From Clavelina lepadiformis (lineage: Eukaryota > Chordata > Ascidiacea > Aplousobranchia > Clavelinidae), in contig NC_135247.1 of assembly GCF_947623445.1 (NCBI RefSeq), positions 14,200,501 to 14,264,500 on the forward strand: a stretch of DNA of 64,000 nt, read 5' to 3'. This document shows positions 25,419 to 38,775 of this stretch, in pieces. A program made the position numbers and the translations under genes. The notes below the pieces were generated by a model. That model ran no database searches. It saw nothing but the letters and a program-made list of their open reading frames with translations, and was not told the origin of the DNA. Each line of letters begins with the position of its first letter. Within the stretch, counting starts at the first letter, position 1.

Positions 25419-27249
25419 CTTAAATGGCCATTCCATACACTGATCATGTACCAGGGTTAAAAAAGTTTGCTGTTTGATCTATGCTGTTGTCATAGTGTAG
25501 TTGGTCAACTGCTGCAGTGAAGGTGTTGTGGTCTAATTTCTTACTTGTTCAATACAAATTTTCATAAAAGAATTCAGAAAATAAAGCATTAACTTTTTCA
25601 TGAATACGCTCTTAAAATATGTTTTCCGTATATCAGTTTTCCAATATCAGTAATTACCTGCTCAAGCAAAACAAGCGCTGACGTAAATCAAATTTATTCA
25701 AATAATCATATCTGAGCATTAACACAGATCAAAATAGAAGATTTTGATACATATCATATATAACAATTATACAATGCAATGCAGCTTATGCATAAATAGT
25801 AAAATAAGGAATATCGTAACATAGCAAATAAAAAATTACTGTGTGGTATCTGTATTAGGTAAGTTATAGGACCAACTGCAAAGTACACCAGTTTTCGACA
25901 AGAAAGCGAGTATGCAAACTTAGCATAATAGTGTGCACTGAAGCCTCAATGTTTGTTAATTTATTACAAATTGGTGTTCAAACACCCAGTTTTTCTTTAT
26001 TCGTTATAAACCAACGTGATGAGTAAAATAGACTATTCAGCGTGCATGTTGAGAAATCTCAAGCTCGCAGGTACCACACTTTCCGCTATGTGTAGGCCAG
26101 ATTGTTTGCTAAGTGTGCAGGGAATGAGAAATCCGCAAACTGATTTGTGTGGATTACTCAAAATTATGTTCCTAAACGTGGGCCATTAATCATACATGTA
26201 AACTATTTTCAAAATAAATCTGACTAATGGCTATAACTATTTCTCACCCAAAACAGCAAACCTTCCAATATAGGCATTAAGTTTGCTGTATATACAAAGA
26301 ATATATATTGGTATATAGTAAAGAGATAAACTATAAACTACGATAATAATATGATCCTAGCAAAGGCGCTGACTTGTGGGGTTACAGAGTGGCCACGCTA
26401 TACCATGGCCACTACTACAGGGTGGTGGCCAGCTCAAAGGAGAAAAACACCCTGTGCCCCAAAACAACATAAAGCATAGACGAAATTGATGCATCAATTT
26501 TGTCATGAACACATCAAACGTAGCACAGGGTAAACTACGTCAATTGTGCACGGACTTTTTCAAACCATTACTATACTGCTTTCATGTTCACACCAAACTT
26601 TTCATAAAAAAATATTTATGATTCAATCTTCAAAATTTATCACAAAGTAGTCAACTGCAGTGAACGTAGTAAAACCAAAAGTTTTACTACTGTTTCTTTA
26701 AAGAATTGGTTTTTAAGAATTCTGCAAAGTTTTAAGCCGCAAAGCACATAAGATCATCTGTAATGACGTTACATGTGAGCTTGACCTAAAATAACCCAAA
26801 TTTGACACGTATGACTAACAATGCTCACTGCTCAGGTAATTATTTCAACGCAACAAAAATAATACACGAACTAATGGTTAAAGTCTGTAGGACGTGTTGA
26901 AAATCATTGACCATTGATGTGATTAAAATGGTTTAGGATTAGGCGGCTGTTCAACTTCCGTTCTGCACATCGTAGCACTTGTAGTCTATTTATGTTTGGC
27001 ATATTGTAAATTAGTGTAACTATTTCACCATAAATAAGTCATGTAACCTGTTGTTAAAGATAGGCAATTAGGTCAGAAAAATAAGTGTGCAAGAAGTTTA
27101 TTTTAGCTATTTAAGGGTTCATTAAGTTACATTTAGGTTACGTTTATGTTGCTATGTTAAAATATTTACGCTAGGTTAACAAAGACTGGGGATAATAGCT
27201 TCTAATCTGCAATTTTCCAGTAAAATAGTAACAACCGTTGTCAATACTA

Positions 27250-27633
27250 CCGTATTTTACGGACCATAAAGCGCACTGGCAATAAATTGCTTTGATTAGT
27301 TTTTTGTTTATACATAAGGCGCACGATCAATTCATGAGGAAAAAAAGGATTTAAATTGCGCCTTACGCACCGCGCACCTTGTTACGAAATAAATGTAAGC
27401 AAGTCACAATAGTACAATGAGCAAAAGAAAAAATGAGCCTAGTGAATATCACAGTTGCTAGTTGCTTTTACCGTAGTTTATTGTGTAAGACGGTGGTTTA
27501 TTTATATAATAATAGTATCGGTACTGGTTTGAGTGTAGGCAATAAAGCACTACTTAATCCATACATTAGGCGCACGATCAATTTATGAGGAAAAAAAGGA
27601 TTTAAATAGCACCTTATGGTCCGTAAAATACGG
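27250..27633. mobile_element. TA-flanked MITE (copy 2)
   Basis: Same element as at 18353-18736, including its perfect 20-bp inverted ends and the internal 39-bp direct repeat. Confidence 0.75.
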
Positions 27634-29739
27634 TAATGAAAGTCATTGCGACCATTTCAATAAGGTTCTTTCTGAAAAGATTAAGATAGAACCTAGAACG
27701 TTATCGTTTAACTTAATTATGGAGTTTTGAATCATCTTGCTTTGTTGAGTTTTCGACCTTGTTTAAGGACCTTTTTTTATGAACAATGCCTCTCATACAT
27801 AAAAATTTCCTCTCAAACAATGCGTTGCGTTGTCATATATATAGTTAAAAATTCAGGAAAAAAGACTAACACAATGTACTGCATAATGACAATGGAAGCC
27901 AACACGCTTGTGAATCAGACTTGGCCATGTCACTGGGCTGCATAACAATTTGCAACTGTGCCAAATTAATGCACCATTAAAAGCGAAGTAAATATATGCA
28001 ATGCTTAAAGTCATATTTTGTCATATGGTCATCTGGTTAATAATGGCACTACGTAAGCCAGCACAATTTAGTTGACTCGCAACTTTAGCATACTGCCTAA
28101 AATTGATGGCAGGTGGTGGATACATGTGCAAAAGTTAATTTGTCTTTGTTGACCGCAAACTTTGCGTGACGTTGTCCGTGTTAATGTCAAACACCTGCAA
28201 GCTAAAGCTGCCGTCTCTTTAGTTTCAGATATCAACAAAGACAAGTTATATTAAACATGTCTTGATCATTTTGTCTTGCCATAATTCTTTTCGATGCATT
28301 TACTATTGCATGGAATGTTTTAGCAGTGATAACTGATCGCTCACTGCAAACAACCAAGCCTAAAAAAGATGACAATTGCCCGCCTTAACCTTACAGAACA
28401 CGGTTAGCAGAAAGAAAGTAAACAATCACGCTGAAACTCAGCTTAAAGTTTTTTAGGTAGATTACTGCAGGTTGCCATGTCCCCGCCACCCCTTGCGAAA
28501 ATGGAAGTCAGCGCCTATGGATTGTTGTACATCGGAATTGATTTCTAAACTACCAGTATGCCATAGGCCCAGCATGTTTGGATAAGTCCATGACCGAAGG
28601 AGAAGAGGTTACAGTCACGCATGCAGACAGTAAAAAACGGGACAAACCGTGACTAAACCTAGTTTGTTGGCAATAGGCCAGATGAGAAAGTTTTCTATGT
28701 GCGTAATTAAAATTAACTGCGTGTGATGGTTATTGTTATATCTATTTGGAGGATTTTTCTTCTGCTGTTTTTTGGGGGGAATTTTCAAAACAGCAAATCT
28801 TTCAATCTGGGCACACCGGTACCAGCGTACTGTTTTTCAAATGACCGTAAAGTATACCAGGGACTGTTTGAGAAAGCGCCCATAATTCACAAATAATGTA
28901 AAAATATTTTACCCAAGAAATTCGCTTTCCGTGACGTTGATCCTCTCCCATCACAAAATTCATTGGACCTTAGAGGCTATATAGTGTAAGTACGTAAGCT
29001 AGGTAAGAGAAAACATAAGGTCAAAGGAAGTTTGTAAAAGACGGATATTGTACGGAAAGTGCACTCTATGCACAAGGAAAAAATACATATACAAGTAGCA
29101 AGCACAAGGCTATATAGATCAATGCAGATAAATTAATGCTTTTTGAATAAACCCTTATTCAAATTTTACGCATTTCTTAAATGTCACAATAGATCCAAGA
29201 ATTAGTTTCCTTTCCGGTCCCTCTAAAATCTAAATATTTTGTGTTCCTTGATTTTCTTGGGTTCACTGAGTTCGTTATTGCCATTTGTGCATTAAGAATA
29301 TGAAAAATCAAGCGCAAATATTTTTAAATGCTTTACTTACAATAAAGCATTCGAATTTTTTTTATTCATTATAGTTTCATGAAAAGCAAAAAGAAAACGA
29401 ATCTTTCGGTGAAAGCTACTTAACCCAAGCAACCCAGGAAACCCAGTGATTCCAGGGAATCCATAGTTAATCCAGGAACAAAAACAATTCAGGGAACCCT
29501 GAAACCGTTGCTAAATGTGTCATATAATTTTTGCTGTTAAATTCCTTGTGACGTAGCCTAACTGTCACAGTGATTGCTTTTATTATATTGCGACTTCGTA
29601 TTTGGTTACAAATATTAATATAATTTTCATAGTTATTTATCATCGGGAAAATTGTGTGTAAAGCCTGTTTTACAAAGTGTTTTGCTATAACCCCGCGTTT
29701 CCGAGATATTTAAAAAGGATCCCGTATCTCTGTCTAATA

Positions 29740-30057
29740 CAGAGGTCGGGAACCTATGGCTCGCGAGCCAGATGTGGCTCTTTTGATGACGGCATCTGGC
29801 TCGTAGTTAAATCTAAGCTGGCATTTCTTAGCACGATTGTTACGAATAAAACCTTTTCTGTAATCTTCGCTAACGTAACAACCAACCAATTCAGTAAATT
29901 CAGACATTTACCGTTGTCTAATATTGTTGGTTTTGCTTAAAAATGCAAACGTTTAGTTGCATTAAGTGTTGAAAAATATAATATGACTCTTAAGGAAATA
30001 CAATTAAAAATATGTAGCTTTCATGGCTCCCTTAGCGAAAAAGGTTCCCGACCCCTG
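29740..30057. mobile_element. hAT-type MITE, 318 bp (copy 2)
   Basis: Same insertion as at 20843-21160, with its GTCTAATA duplication at 29732-29739 and 30058-30065. It was carried along by the segmental duplication rather than inserted independently. Confidence 0.9.
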
Positions 30058-30119
30058 GTCTAATAGAAAACGAAGTTTTTCAACAGTTAACTCAAATGTA
30101 GTATTAGTATACTATATAG

Positions 30120-30596
30120 CAGGGGTGGCCAAACTGCGGCTCTTTAATGAATTTGCATTGTTGAATTAGACATGCATTTTCCCGGTCTAGACGAGTTGTT
30201 TGATCAGATTATGAAACAATCCGTTCTATCACACGTAGTAACAATGGACTCATGGTTAGTAATAATCAAATTACACTCCAAAAAGGACATTATTGTACAG
30301 AAGTGTGCTAACTTGTACACTGTAGGCCTAGTTAAGTAAACTGTCAGTTTGAAGCTGTACCTCAGGGCTGACCTAGTTTTAAGTCTTGGTTACGGTTACA
30401 CTAATAATTGCAAAAAGAGTTGGTGAAGCCCAGGTGGAGACTCATAGTATCACCACGCAGCACTAATGTTTATCAATAGCTACACTTCGTTGTGAGTGAA
30501 TAAATTCGTATTTTTTATTGTGTTTGTGTTGCGGCTCTTTTGAAGCTTGAATTGGTAATATGCGGCTCGAGCATGAAGCAGGTCTGGCCACCCCTG
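30120..30596. mobile_element. hAT-type MITE, 477 bp (copy 2)
   Basis: Same insertion as at 21223-21699, with flanking CTATATAG on both sides. Confidence 0.9.
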
Positions 30597-30689
30597 CTAT
30601 ATAGTGACCACGTTTAAATGTTGGGTTATTAGTCCAGACGGTCGAACTAATAAAACAACTGCAAATTAATATTTTTTTACCAGACCGAA

Positions 30690-30772
30690 TGCAAGTTAAT
30701 TTTAGGGCAACTACAAGTTAATTTTAGGGCAACTACAAGTTAATTTTAGCAAGTTAATTTTAGGGCATCTAC
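30690..30772. repeat. Tandem repeat of CAAGTTAATTTTAGGGCAACTA (copy 2)
   Basis: Same array and unit number as at 21793-21875; the lack of any unit gain or loss points to a very young duplication. Confidence 0.85.
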
Positions 30773-32432
30773 TAATCCGTATACGTGGGCAGTACTCCGG
30801 TATTATAGTACCGAATTACTGTACCGATACCTTTAATACCTTTTTCAGTACCGATACCGGGACATTCGATACTAACTGAAGTTTTGGATTTTTTGCCGAT
30901 GAACGTGGACGTTAGCCGGATTTCACAACTCATCACATTTGGAATAGATATTCTATACATGACAACTCGCATAGTAGTTAGCATTCTCAGCAATGCATTA
31001 CCGATAACGATTTTGTCTCTAACAGAATCAAATGGAACAACACCATACTACTGTATCCTTAATATTTTTAAATAAACCTGAAGAAGCAAGCTAATACACA
31101 AGCAAAGCTTGTTTAGAAAATTAAGTTAAAGTTAACCCAAGAACGCCATACAATATACTGCTTTTTTATTTTGTTATATACTATAGGTTGCCACTATTTA
31201 ACCGGAAAAAATCGTGCGTTTGCAGCTATATTTCACCGTTCCTTCTTAACCTAATGTAAATATTATAACATAGTAACCTGAACATAACCTAAATCTACCT
31301 TCTAATCTAAATCTTACACCAATAAAGCCATTATAGGCCTAGCTAAAATCATCTTTTTGCATACTCATTCTCCTAACCCTATAACTGTTTATCTTATACA
31401 ACAGCCTGCGTTAGCTACATTCGGTGAAATAATCACTTCCTATATTTTTTGGGGGTTTAGTTGAGAAGTTCACAACCAATGGTTTGGTGATATAGGCCTA
31501 GTATTTAAAACTAAGTGCAAAAATTATTTTTTTATTTTACTTACTGTGTTTTAGTTTTTGTAGTGTAAGTGGTTTAATCAAGTTGCAATAAAAAGCTCAT
31601 TGAAATACTTATCAAATAGTTTAGGCATAGTAAACTTTCAACCGCTTTTGGGCTGAATAACTTCAGAAAATAGGCATTTGGTGTTCGTTTTCCATTAATG
31701 CAAGTTCTACTTGGGGAACCACGATTTGGTGATAGGTGAAAGCAAAGCAGTGATTTTTGAACTTTTTTGTCCATAAATTCTTTCAGCAAAGAAATTTTTT
31801 ATTCGATCTCGATTTTCAAAAACCAGTCTGCTCCCAAAAATTACAAATGAATACCATAAATTTTGTTCAGCAGAGGCGATAATTGTCAATATAATGGTTG
31901 GTCAGGGTGTGGTGCCTTAAAATTCCAGTGTGTAGTTTCAAAGAAATTGGAAACAATCATACAAGAAATTAGTAAACTGCAATATCCAAACAGGAAATAA
32001 AAAAGCTGCATTTACAAGTGCACAGCCACAGAATGCCGTTGTATACTAGACCCGCATTATCATTATTACCGACAGTAGGCTAGGTGATATCTGAGGCTCA
32101 GAAAACAGAAAGTTGATTTATATGCCAACTTCCCAATGCACATACTTTTGGTTTTAGCTATTTGGCAAGTTGTGGCATTAGACTAATTCATTTAGTTTAT
32201 GTATCCAGCACACTGAAAAAAATTTTCCAACATGAGTTAAATTTGTAGATAACCCATATCATAGTTTTAGCCAACAGTTTTTTACATAACTAAATTATTA
32301 ACTAAATGCATTTGTAGGTAAACTGTCGTAATCATGGATTTTTAAAGTTGGTTTGATTAATCTGGTACTTCAAAATAATGGTTGCTCTGTGCAATAAAAA
32401 GATGTGCAAAAATTGCTTCTCGTGCTGACAAA

Positions 32433-33290
32433 ATGAGTACAACAATTGAAATGGAGTACGATAACTGTTGTAATGTCAGCAAAGTTCCACCAGGACGTCA
32501 TCCCAACAAGCTGTCTGATAAATGTCAATGCAATGTAAGGTTTGCTACTGAGAAGAAGCTTTGCAAATCCAAACTGGTTTACAGCATGAAACTGCGCTTG
32601 TTGACCAGTGATGACATTTCAACTCTAAAGGAATTGTGCATGGAATGGTTTCCAATTAAATATCCAGATAGTTGGTACCAACATGTTGCAGTTGATAAAC
32701 GATTTTATTCTCTTGTTGCTACATTTGAAGATAAGATAATTGCTATTTTAATTGCGGAAATTAAACCTTACTGGCAGGTGCTTCGAGAAGACTGTGATCT
32801 ACTTGCTTCATCATTTTCGCAAGATACTAAAGTTGCTTATATTCTAAGCCTTGGCGTTACTAAAACATTTCGACGACAAGGTGTAGCATCATACTTATTG
32901 TATAACTTTATATCAACTACTTGTGTGCACAACAATATATCTTCTCAAGAAGTGAAAGCAATATACTTGCATGTGCTTAGCACAAATAAATCTGCCATTC
33001 AATTTTATGAGCGGCATAAATTTAAGCTGCTTCATTTTTTACCTGCTTACTATGTTATCGATGGAGTACCACGCGATGGTTTTTCATACGTACTACATGT
33101 AAATGGTGGACAACCTTCATACACATGTTTGGAGTACTGCTTTAATTATCTTGCTCAGTTGCGTTACCTTCAGCTTCAAAATTTTCCGGGTGTAATTTAT
33201 GTGAGACTGTGCAAAATGTTTCGATACGTATTATCATGGTCCCATTTTTCTCCATTTGTGTCAAAAACTCGACAATGTCATAATTTATAG
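32433..33290 (+). CDS. NAA60: N-alpha-acetyltransferase 60, intronless (copy 2)
   Basis: The 285-aa product is residue-for-residue the same as that of the gene at 23536-24393, with the same GNAT motifs (YILSLGV, RRQGVA, IYLHVL) and the same upstream short ORF (ATG at 32378). About 7 kb of the upstream sequence is duplicated too, so both copies should have the same promoter if it lies within that interval. The 3' flank is duplicated for 992 bp. The next gene downstream is DHCR24 on the same strand, with about 2 kb between them. With no differences seen, there is no sign that either copy is decaying or diverging. Confidence 0.92.
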   Translation: MSTTIEMEYDNCCNVSKVPPGRHPNKLSDKCQCNVRFATEKKLCKSKLVYSMKLRLLTSDDISTLKELCMEWFPIKYPDSWYQHVAVDKRFYSLVATFEDKIIAILIAEIKPYWQVLREDCDLLASSFSQDTKVAYILSLGVTKTFRRQGVASYLLYNFISTTCVHNNISSQEVKAIYLHVLSTNKSAIQFYERHKFKLLHFLPAYYVIDGVPRDGFSYVLHVNGGQPSYTCLEYCFNYLAQLRYLQLQNFPGVIYVRLCKMFRYVLSWSHFSPFVSKTRQCHNL

Positions 33291-34282
33291 TTTATTTTTA
33301 GTAGGAATGTTCATAAAAATATTTTAACCTTATACTTGATTGTTGATATTTCAATTAAAACTATCATTAACTAGTATCACGACACTGAATAGGTTCTTTG
33401 TTATGCCAGTTAAAAACTGTTGTAATGAATAATTCTGCTTCCTTGGGTATAATACATGTTTAATACCCAAAATGGAGAAAGGATATTTTTGGTAAAGCAC
33501 TGTTTGGAAGGAAATTATCTCATTTATGTACAAAATTCACATAATGGAGTTGCACACCATACCATTAACGTTATGTATTATGTCTTGTGTTGTTTGTCAT
33601 CAAAATTTATATTGCTGAAGTTTGTATAAAATGCCAACTTTTAATTATGAAAAGGGGTCTGTGCTCCTGGTATAACACATACTGCAGAATGTTGTTTGAA
33701 TTATCATAACAGTTTGTAAGCTGAAGCCATTTTACATGGGATATGGTAGGTTTTGGTCATGGTCAAAATGCATATATATTTTGTCGGCTGTAAGGAATGT
33801 TTATAGCTTTAGTTATAGTGAAGTGCTTGATCAATTGACATATATATATATATCCTTCTTAAACTGTTTTTAGATTCTGCATGCAATATTTCTGTATTGT
33901 CTGGGAAAAATCTGTTAAATAGTCTGAGATACTATGCTAGGTTGCATTGTTATTTTTGTGAAATAGTGAATTACTATAATATATTGGTTTATTTGGGTAA
34001 AATATGTCACAATTATTTTGATATGACCATAAGTGGACAGTACCGCGGTACTATAATACTGAATTATTATAACGCCGTATTTTTTCAGTACCGACACCGG
34101 TATGAAAAAAAGTACTGAATTACTTTTTTCAAGCAATTTAAGTCAGTTCTAGTACTTAGTACTTTTCAAGTGATTATTTCAAGATTTATATGTTAAGTAT
34201 ATATATATGTTTTTCAATAATTCATCTTAATTAAACATTAATCCCAATTTTAGTGGTTGTTATTCTTTTTTAATCTACAAAT

Positions 34283-34836
34283 GCCTATTAAAGCTGCAAA
34301 GAGTGAGGTTACGTAAGTTTTGACCTGGAGTAACCTGTAGCTGGGCCTGAATAGAGACAAAAATTACACGCAGCTGAACCTGTTACACAAAAAGTACCGA
34401 GTACCGACATAATACTGAACTACTGTTTTTAAACAGTACCGAATTTCGGCACCATTACTGATGGTACTTTCAAAGTAATGACTGCCAACATCTGGATATG
34501 ACTTATATGAAAAAACAGTAGTATATATACAGTATGTGTAAGACATTGGTAATCTTTGTATGCTTCCATTTAGAAATAGTGGAAAATTCAGTTAAATTTT
34601 AACAAGTTTAGGTTTCACAGAACATCTACATTTAGTCTTTGGTTTTGTATGATTCCATCAAAATTCTTTACCCGGCCAAATAATCTTAAAATAGAGATTT
34701 TTAGTTATCCCAAAACACCGATAGAATAACATTATTATTGAGTTATGATACGTTAATTAGGGTACGTTTTGTTGTATACAATTATGCCGTAGATTTACTT
34801 TTTCTTAAACGCTTTCCAATATTGTATGGCCTATAT
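34283..34836. other. Unique flank between the duplication and DHCR24
   Basis: No gene. Positions 34395-34445 (GTACCGAGTACCGACATAA, then TACTGAACTACTG) carry the GTACC repeat seen at 21891 and 25138, here outside the duplicated unit. Confidence 0.4.
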
Positions 34837-35158
34837 TAGGGGTGTCCAAACTTTTGAGCTCGCGAGATACATATACAACGGCCAGCTCAAAATGATCGAC
34901 TATGGTAATAAAAAAGTTTTTACACAAAATACAGAATGTATTCAAGTGCTCAGGCACTTAACCCAAGAAATTCTTAATGATTTTACTTAAAAAAATATTT
35001 AAGAAAAGGTGAAACAATTTTCTTAAAAGTGCAAGTAAAATAATAGAAAAGAATGATAGTAGGTGAATATCCGAACATGGTTTCCTTTTTTATTCTTATG
35101 TGATCGAATGCCAGAATTGATATGTGCGTTGTCAGTTGATATATCTTGGGCACCCCTG
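34837..35158. mobile_element. hAT-type MITE, about 322 bp, upstream of DHCR24
   Basis: It starts TAGGGGTGTCC and ends GGGCACCCCTG, with a GAGCTCGCGAG word near the left end. The flanking 8-mers GCCTATAT and TTCTACAT agree at only five positions, so the insertion is old. Non-coding. Confidence 0.65.
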
Positions 35159-35329
35159 TTCTACATAATTGAGATTCCGACTTTTTGTGTTCATTTTATT
35201 ACATGCACTGTGGTAATCTATTTCATGCTGTGACTGTTGGTTTATCTCGTTAACTTTCTATCAGTTGCCCATCAACCACAATTTGCTTGCTATCTGTTAC
35301 CTTGTTTATTTCTTCCAGAATCAACCACC

Positions 35330-37375
35330 ATGTTTCTGAACAAAAATAGAATTATTCGATTTCTTGAAGACAATAGGGGCCTTGTGGTTGTTTTGTTTTG
35401 TCTGCCAGCCAGCTTTCTCTTTGACTTGTGTTTCAGGATTCAGAATGCCATTCGAAGAAGATTTTGTTCAGCTCCACATAAGCATGAGGAAAGGGTCGAT
35501 GCAATATGCAATCAAGTTAAAAAGAGGAATAAGTTACCTTCTTTTCTCAAGAAGCCGTTGTGTACTTCTCGTCCAAACTGGTTGAGCCTCTCAACCACTT
35601 TTTTCCAGAAAAACAAATGTGACAAGATCTCCATACCTTTGTATGATATCCTTCATCTTGATGAGCAACGAATGGTTGTCAAGGTAGAACCAATGGTGTC
35701 TGTTGGAGATATGGTGAGCTACTTGGTACCTCGTGGGTACACCTTGGCTGTTACACTAGAAATAGGAGATGCAACTTGTGGAGGATTAGCCTTAGCTGTT
35801 GGAATGACAACATACTCCCATAAAGTGGGCTTGTATCAAGAAGCAGTTGAATCGTTTGACATTGTGCTTTCTGACGGATCTTTAATTCATGTCACTCGAA
35901 ATAATGAACATAAAGATTTGTTTTACTGCCTGCCTTGGTCTCACGGTACACTTGGATTTCTGGTTGCACTTGAATTAAAGATCATACCGGTAAAGCCATA
36001 CGTTCACATGCGATACATACCAGTGAAGGGTCAGAAAGCCTATTGTGATAAATTGAGGAAGCTCTCTGGTGCACTAGACAAAGAAGCACTGATGCCTGAC
36101 TATCTTGAAGCTACTGTGTATAGCAGAGAAGAAGCAGTGATAATGGTAGGAAATTTTGCAGATGTCAAGTCGACAAATGACAAAAAGCTAATCAATCATG
36201 TTGCGAGGTATATTTACACTTTAAATATGCAATGACATCATGCTTGTGCTGCTCCTAAGATTTAAAAATTGATAATAGATAATTGTATAAGTTGTTACAT
36301 CAGGTGGTACAAACCTTGGTTTTACAAGCATGTTGAGAATTTCTTACACCTTGGAGAGGGTGAAGAATTTATACCACTTGGGGATTACCTGCTTCGTCAT
36401 AACCGCTCCATTTTCTGGGTAGTTGAATCAATGATACCGTTTGGTAATCATCCAGTTTTTCGTTACTTTCTTGGGTGGCTCTGTCCTCCGAAACCAGCCT
36501 TTTTGAAATTTAGCACTACTCCAGGAATTCGTGCCATGACATTTACCAAACAGGTCTTGTGTTTCATTGTAGTTTGAGCTAAATGCTAATTACCAACCAA
36601 TTGTCAAATTACATTACTCTATATGAGTTTTTGCTGGTTGATATATCAATTTTTTTTCATGTTTGCTGCAGGTTTTTCAGGATATTGTTTTGCCCATGAC
36701 AGTGCTAGAGAAGTCCATAGATGTGGCTGAGTCCTTATTTGATACATATCCTGTTCTGATCTATCCGTGTCGGATATACAACCATGGGGAGCACATGGGA
36801 CAATTAAGACCACCACGCCCCGACCAGATGTGTCCGAACGGGAATTACGGAATGTTCTACGACCTAGGAGTGTATGGAGTCCCTGGGAAAGTGAAAAGAC
36901 GGGAAAGGTGAACAATTTTGGACATTGATATGTATTACAATATTTAATTGTTGGTTAAATGTAAGTAAAAGGGCAGAAACTATTCCATTAAGTCTAAACT
37001 ATAAAACATGGTTAAGCAAAGAGTGCATTAAAATTAATAAACAAAGAAAAATTGTGTTTATCAGAAAATATCCAAGTCAAGGTATACAATACCCAAAGTT
37101 CTACCAGTTGCAAGCGTTTTTAATATTCTTCTTTTAGATATGATGCCGTTGAAGCAATGAGAGCGATGGAAAAGTTTATTCGAGACAGTGGTGGATATTC
37201 CTTCTTGTACGCAGACATATTTATGACATCGGAAGAATTTAATGAAATGTTTGATTTGACTCTTTACAATCAATGCAGAGAAAAGTATAAGGCTGAAGAT
37301 GCCTTTCCTCATCTTTATGAAAAAGTGCGGCCTGAAGTTGATGTGTTTGCGATTGGCAAAGCACATGCTAATTAA
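35330..37375 (+). CDS. DHCR24: Delta(24)-sterol reductase (4 coding exons, 533 aa)
   Basis: Coding exons 35330-36207, 36304-36553, 36672-36907 and 37138-37375, all GT-AG with matching phases, give 533 aa (human 516). The enzyme reduces the C24 double bond of sterol side chains (desmosterol to cholesterol) with FAD and NADPH in the ER membrane. Residues about 17-37 form an N-terminal hydrophobic segment (GLVVVLFCLPASFLFDLCF). The FAD-binding region follows (SHKVGLYQEAVESFDIVLSDGS and PWSHGTLGFLVALELKIIP), then the typical WYKPWFYKHVENF, RSIFW---IPFGN and EDAFPHLYEKV blocks. The ATG sits in a strong ACCACCATG context, 11 bases after a TTTCTTCCAG acceptor, so a 5' UTR intron, or a spliced-leader site if this is a tunicate, is likely. 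Only three coding introns are seen, fewer than in vertebrates. Confidence 0.95.
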
Positions 37376-38775
37376 TAGTACAGTAATGTTGATAACTAAC
37401 TAAACTACGTTCCAGTTATAAAACAGCTGTTATTTATGCCACTTTTGCTAGATTTTTCAATGAGTAATGACCTATTTAATTTTGTATAGTGTAAGACAGC
37501 ATTTTGTTGTCACAAGCAATATCATTGCAATTTAACTGAAATTTGGCAATGATATTAACTTTTTGTTTTTTCGTAAGGATAACCTTGAGTTTTATTTTTC
37601 TGAGATGAAGCAAATACTGTAGTGTCATGGGTTTCGCTGAGAAGGAAAAGTATTAAACTTTGGACAACTTCATTTATAATTGATTAGGTCAGCAGTTGAA
37701 TAGAAATGTGCTAAATTATACTGTAAATTAGGGAGGTGTCGAATCGAACATAAATCGGAAATTTTGCTGGTAGATTCAGGTGTTCACAAATGCTTGGTTG
37801 ATATTAAAGATGGTGAAATATTAGCATGTGTTTTTTTAATTTTAAACAACAAAAAAGTTGATTTGTTCGTATATTCATCAATAAAATAAGAATGATTCCA
37901 TTGATTGTCAAAAATTTTGATCAAGTGCAATAAGCAGAGTTGGGCAGATTTCGATTTGTGCAATTTATTATATTATAGTTAATTTATAATTATAGTTGTT
38001 TTGTCACAAATCCGAATCTTTTTCGATCTGCCAAATCCCTGCTGTAAATGCATTAATTTCTATGCAATGTGTGTTTATGTTCTATTCAAGTTAAATGCAA
38101 TTTGATCATTATTTGTGGGATTATGTGCAAGTTTCTGCCTAAGAGATAAGTATGTCATGCCCTGCAGGGGCAACACTTGGTTGCAGTAAATTCTATGCCG
38201 GGTATTACACCAAATGCCTTATTAATAGGGCCAAATCTAATGATTTGAACCCATTCCAGCAATGTGTTATATTCTTAACCACAAACATTAACTGAACATT
38301 ATTTTATTAAAATAACGAATGACAGAGCTAAGCTAGCGAGCGCAATGCTGCGTGAGAAATCGTGCTGAAAAGTAACCGGTTGGCAAAGATAAAGTGTTTA
38401 GAAAAGTGCAATCACAAAACACCATTTATTCACCTTTACCTCACAAACTAAAACTTGATTATAAAACTCACTGCAAGAATTTTTGGAAATTGAAAGGATT
38501 AATAACGAAAAACATGTACGGCTTCTAACACAAAAATCAATAGGTGCGGATGCACTTGCTCAAAAGCACCAAAGCAGAGCATGGCTTTTGGCGTGCACAG
38601 CTTATACTCGTTACATATTGATTTAACACAGCTTGATCTGCAGGTCGAACACTGATGACTCCAACCAAAATCGTACACTTGTAACACTGACCGTGTTACC
38701 CTGTGTTATCTCACAACAGCTGTTGTAACCACTACCTTTTCCATTAGAAATTTAGACTCCAGGGCTTTACCCCTT
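37376..38775. other. Intergenic stretch between the convergent DHCR24 and CASC3 3' ends
   Basis: It should hold both 3' UTRs. A candidate plus-strand AATAAA lies near 37882 and a minus-strand one at 38425-38430. At 37932-38042 there is an imperfect inverted repeat (CAGAGTTGGGCAGAT and the complement of ATCTGCCAAATCCCTG), which looks like an old hAT-type MITE without a recognisable target duplication. Confidence 0.4.

Larger units (their letters stand above)
25419..34282. repeat. Tandem duplication, copy 2 (8,864 bp)
   Basis: It repeats 16522-25385 at offset 8,897. It ends at 34282, after which the flank (GCCTATTAAAGC) is unique. Contents are the same as copy 1 and are listed separately below. 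Confidence 0.95.
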
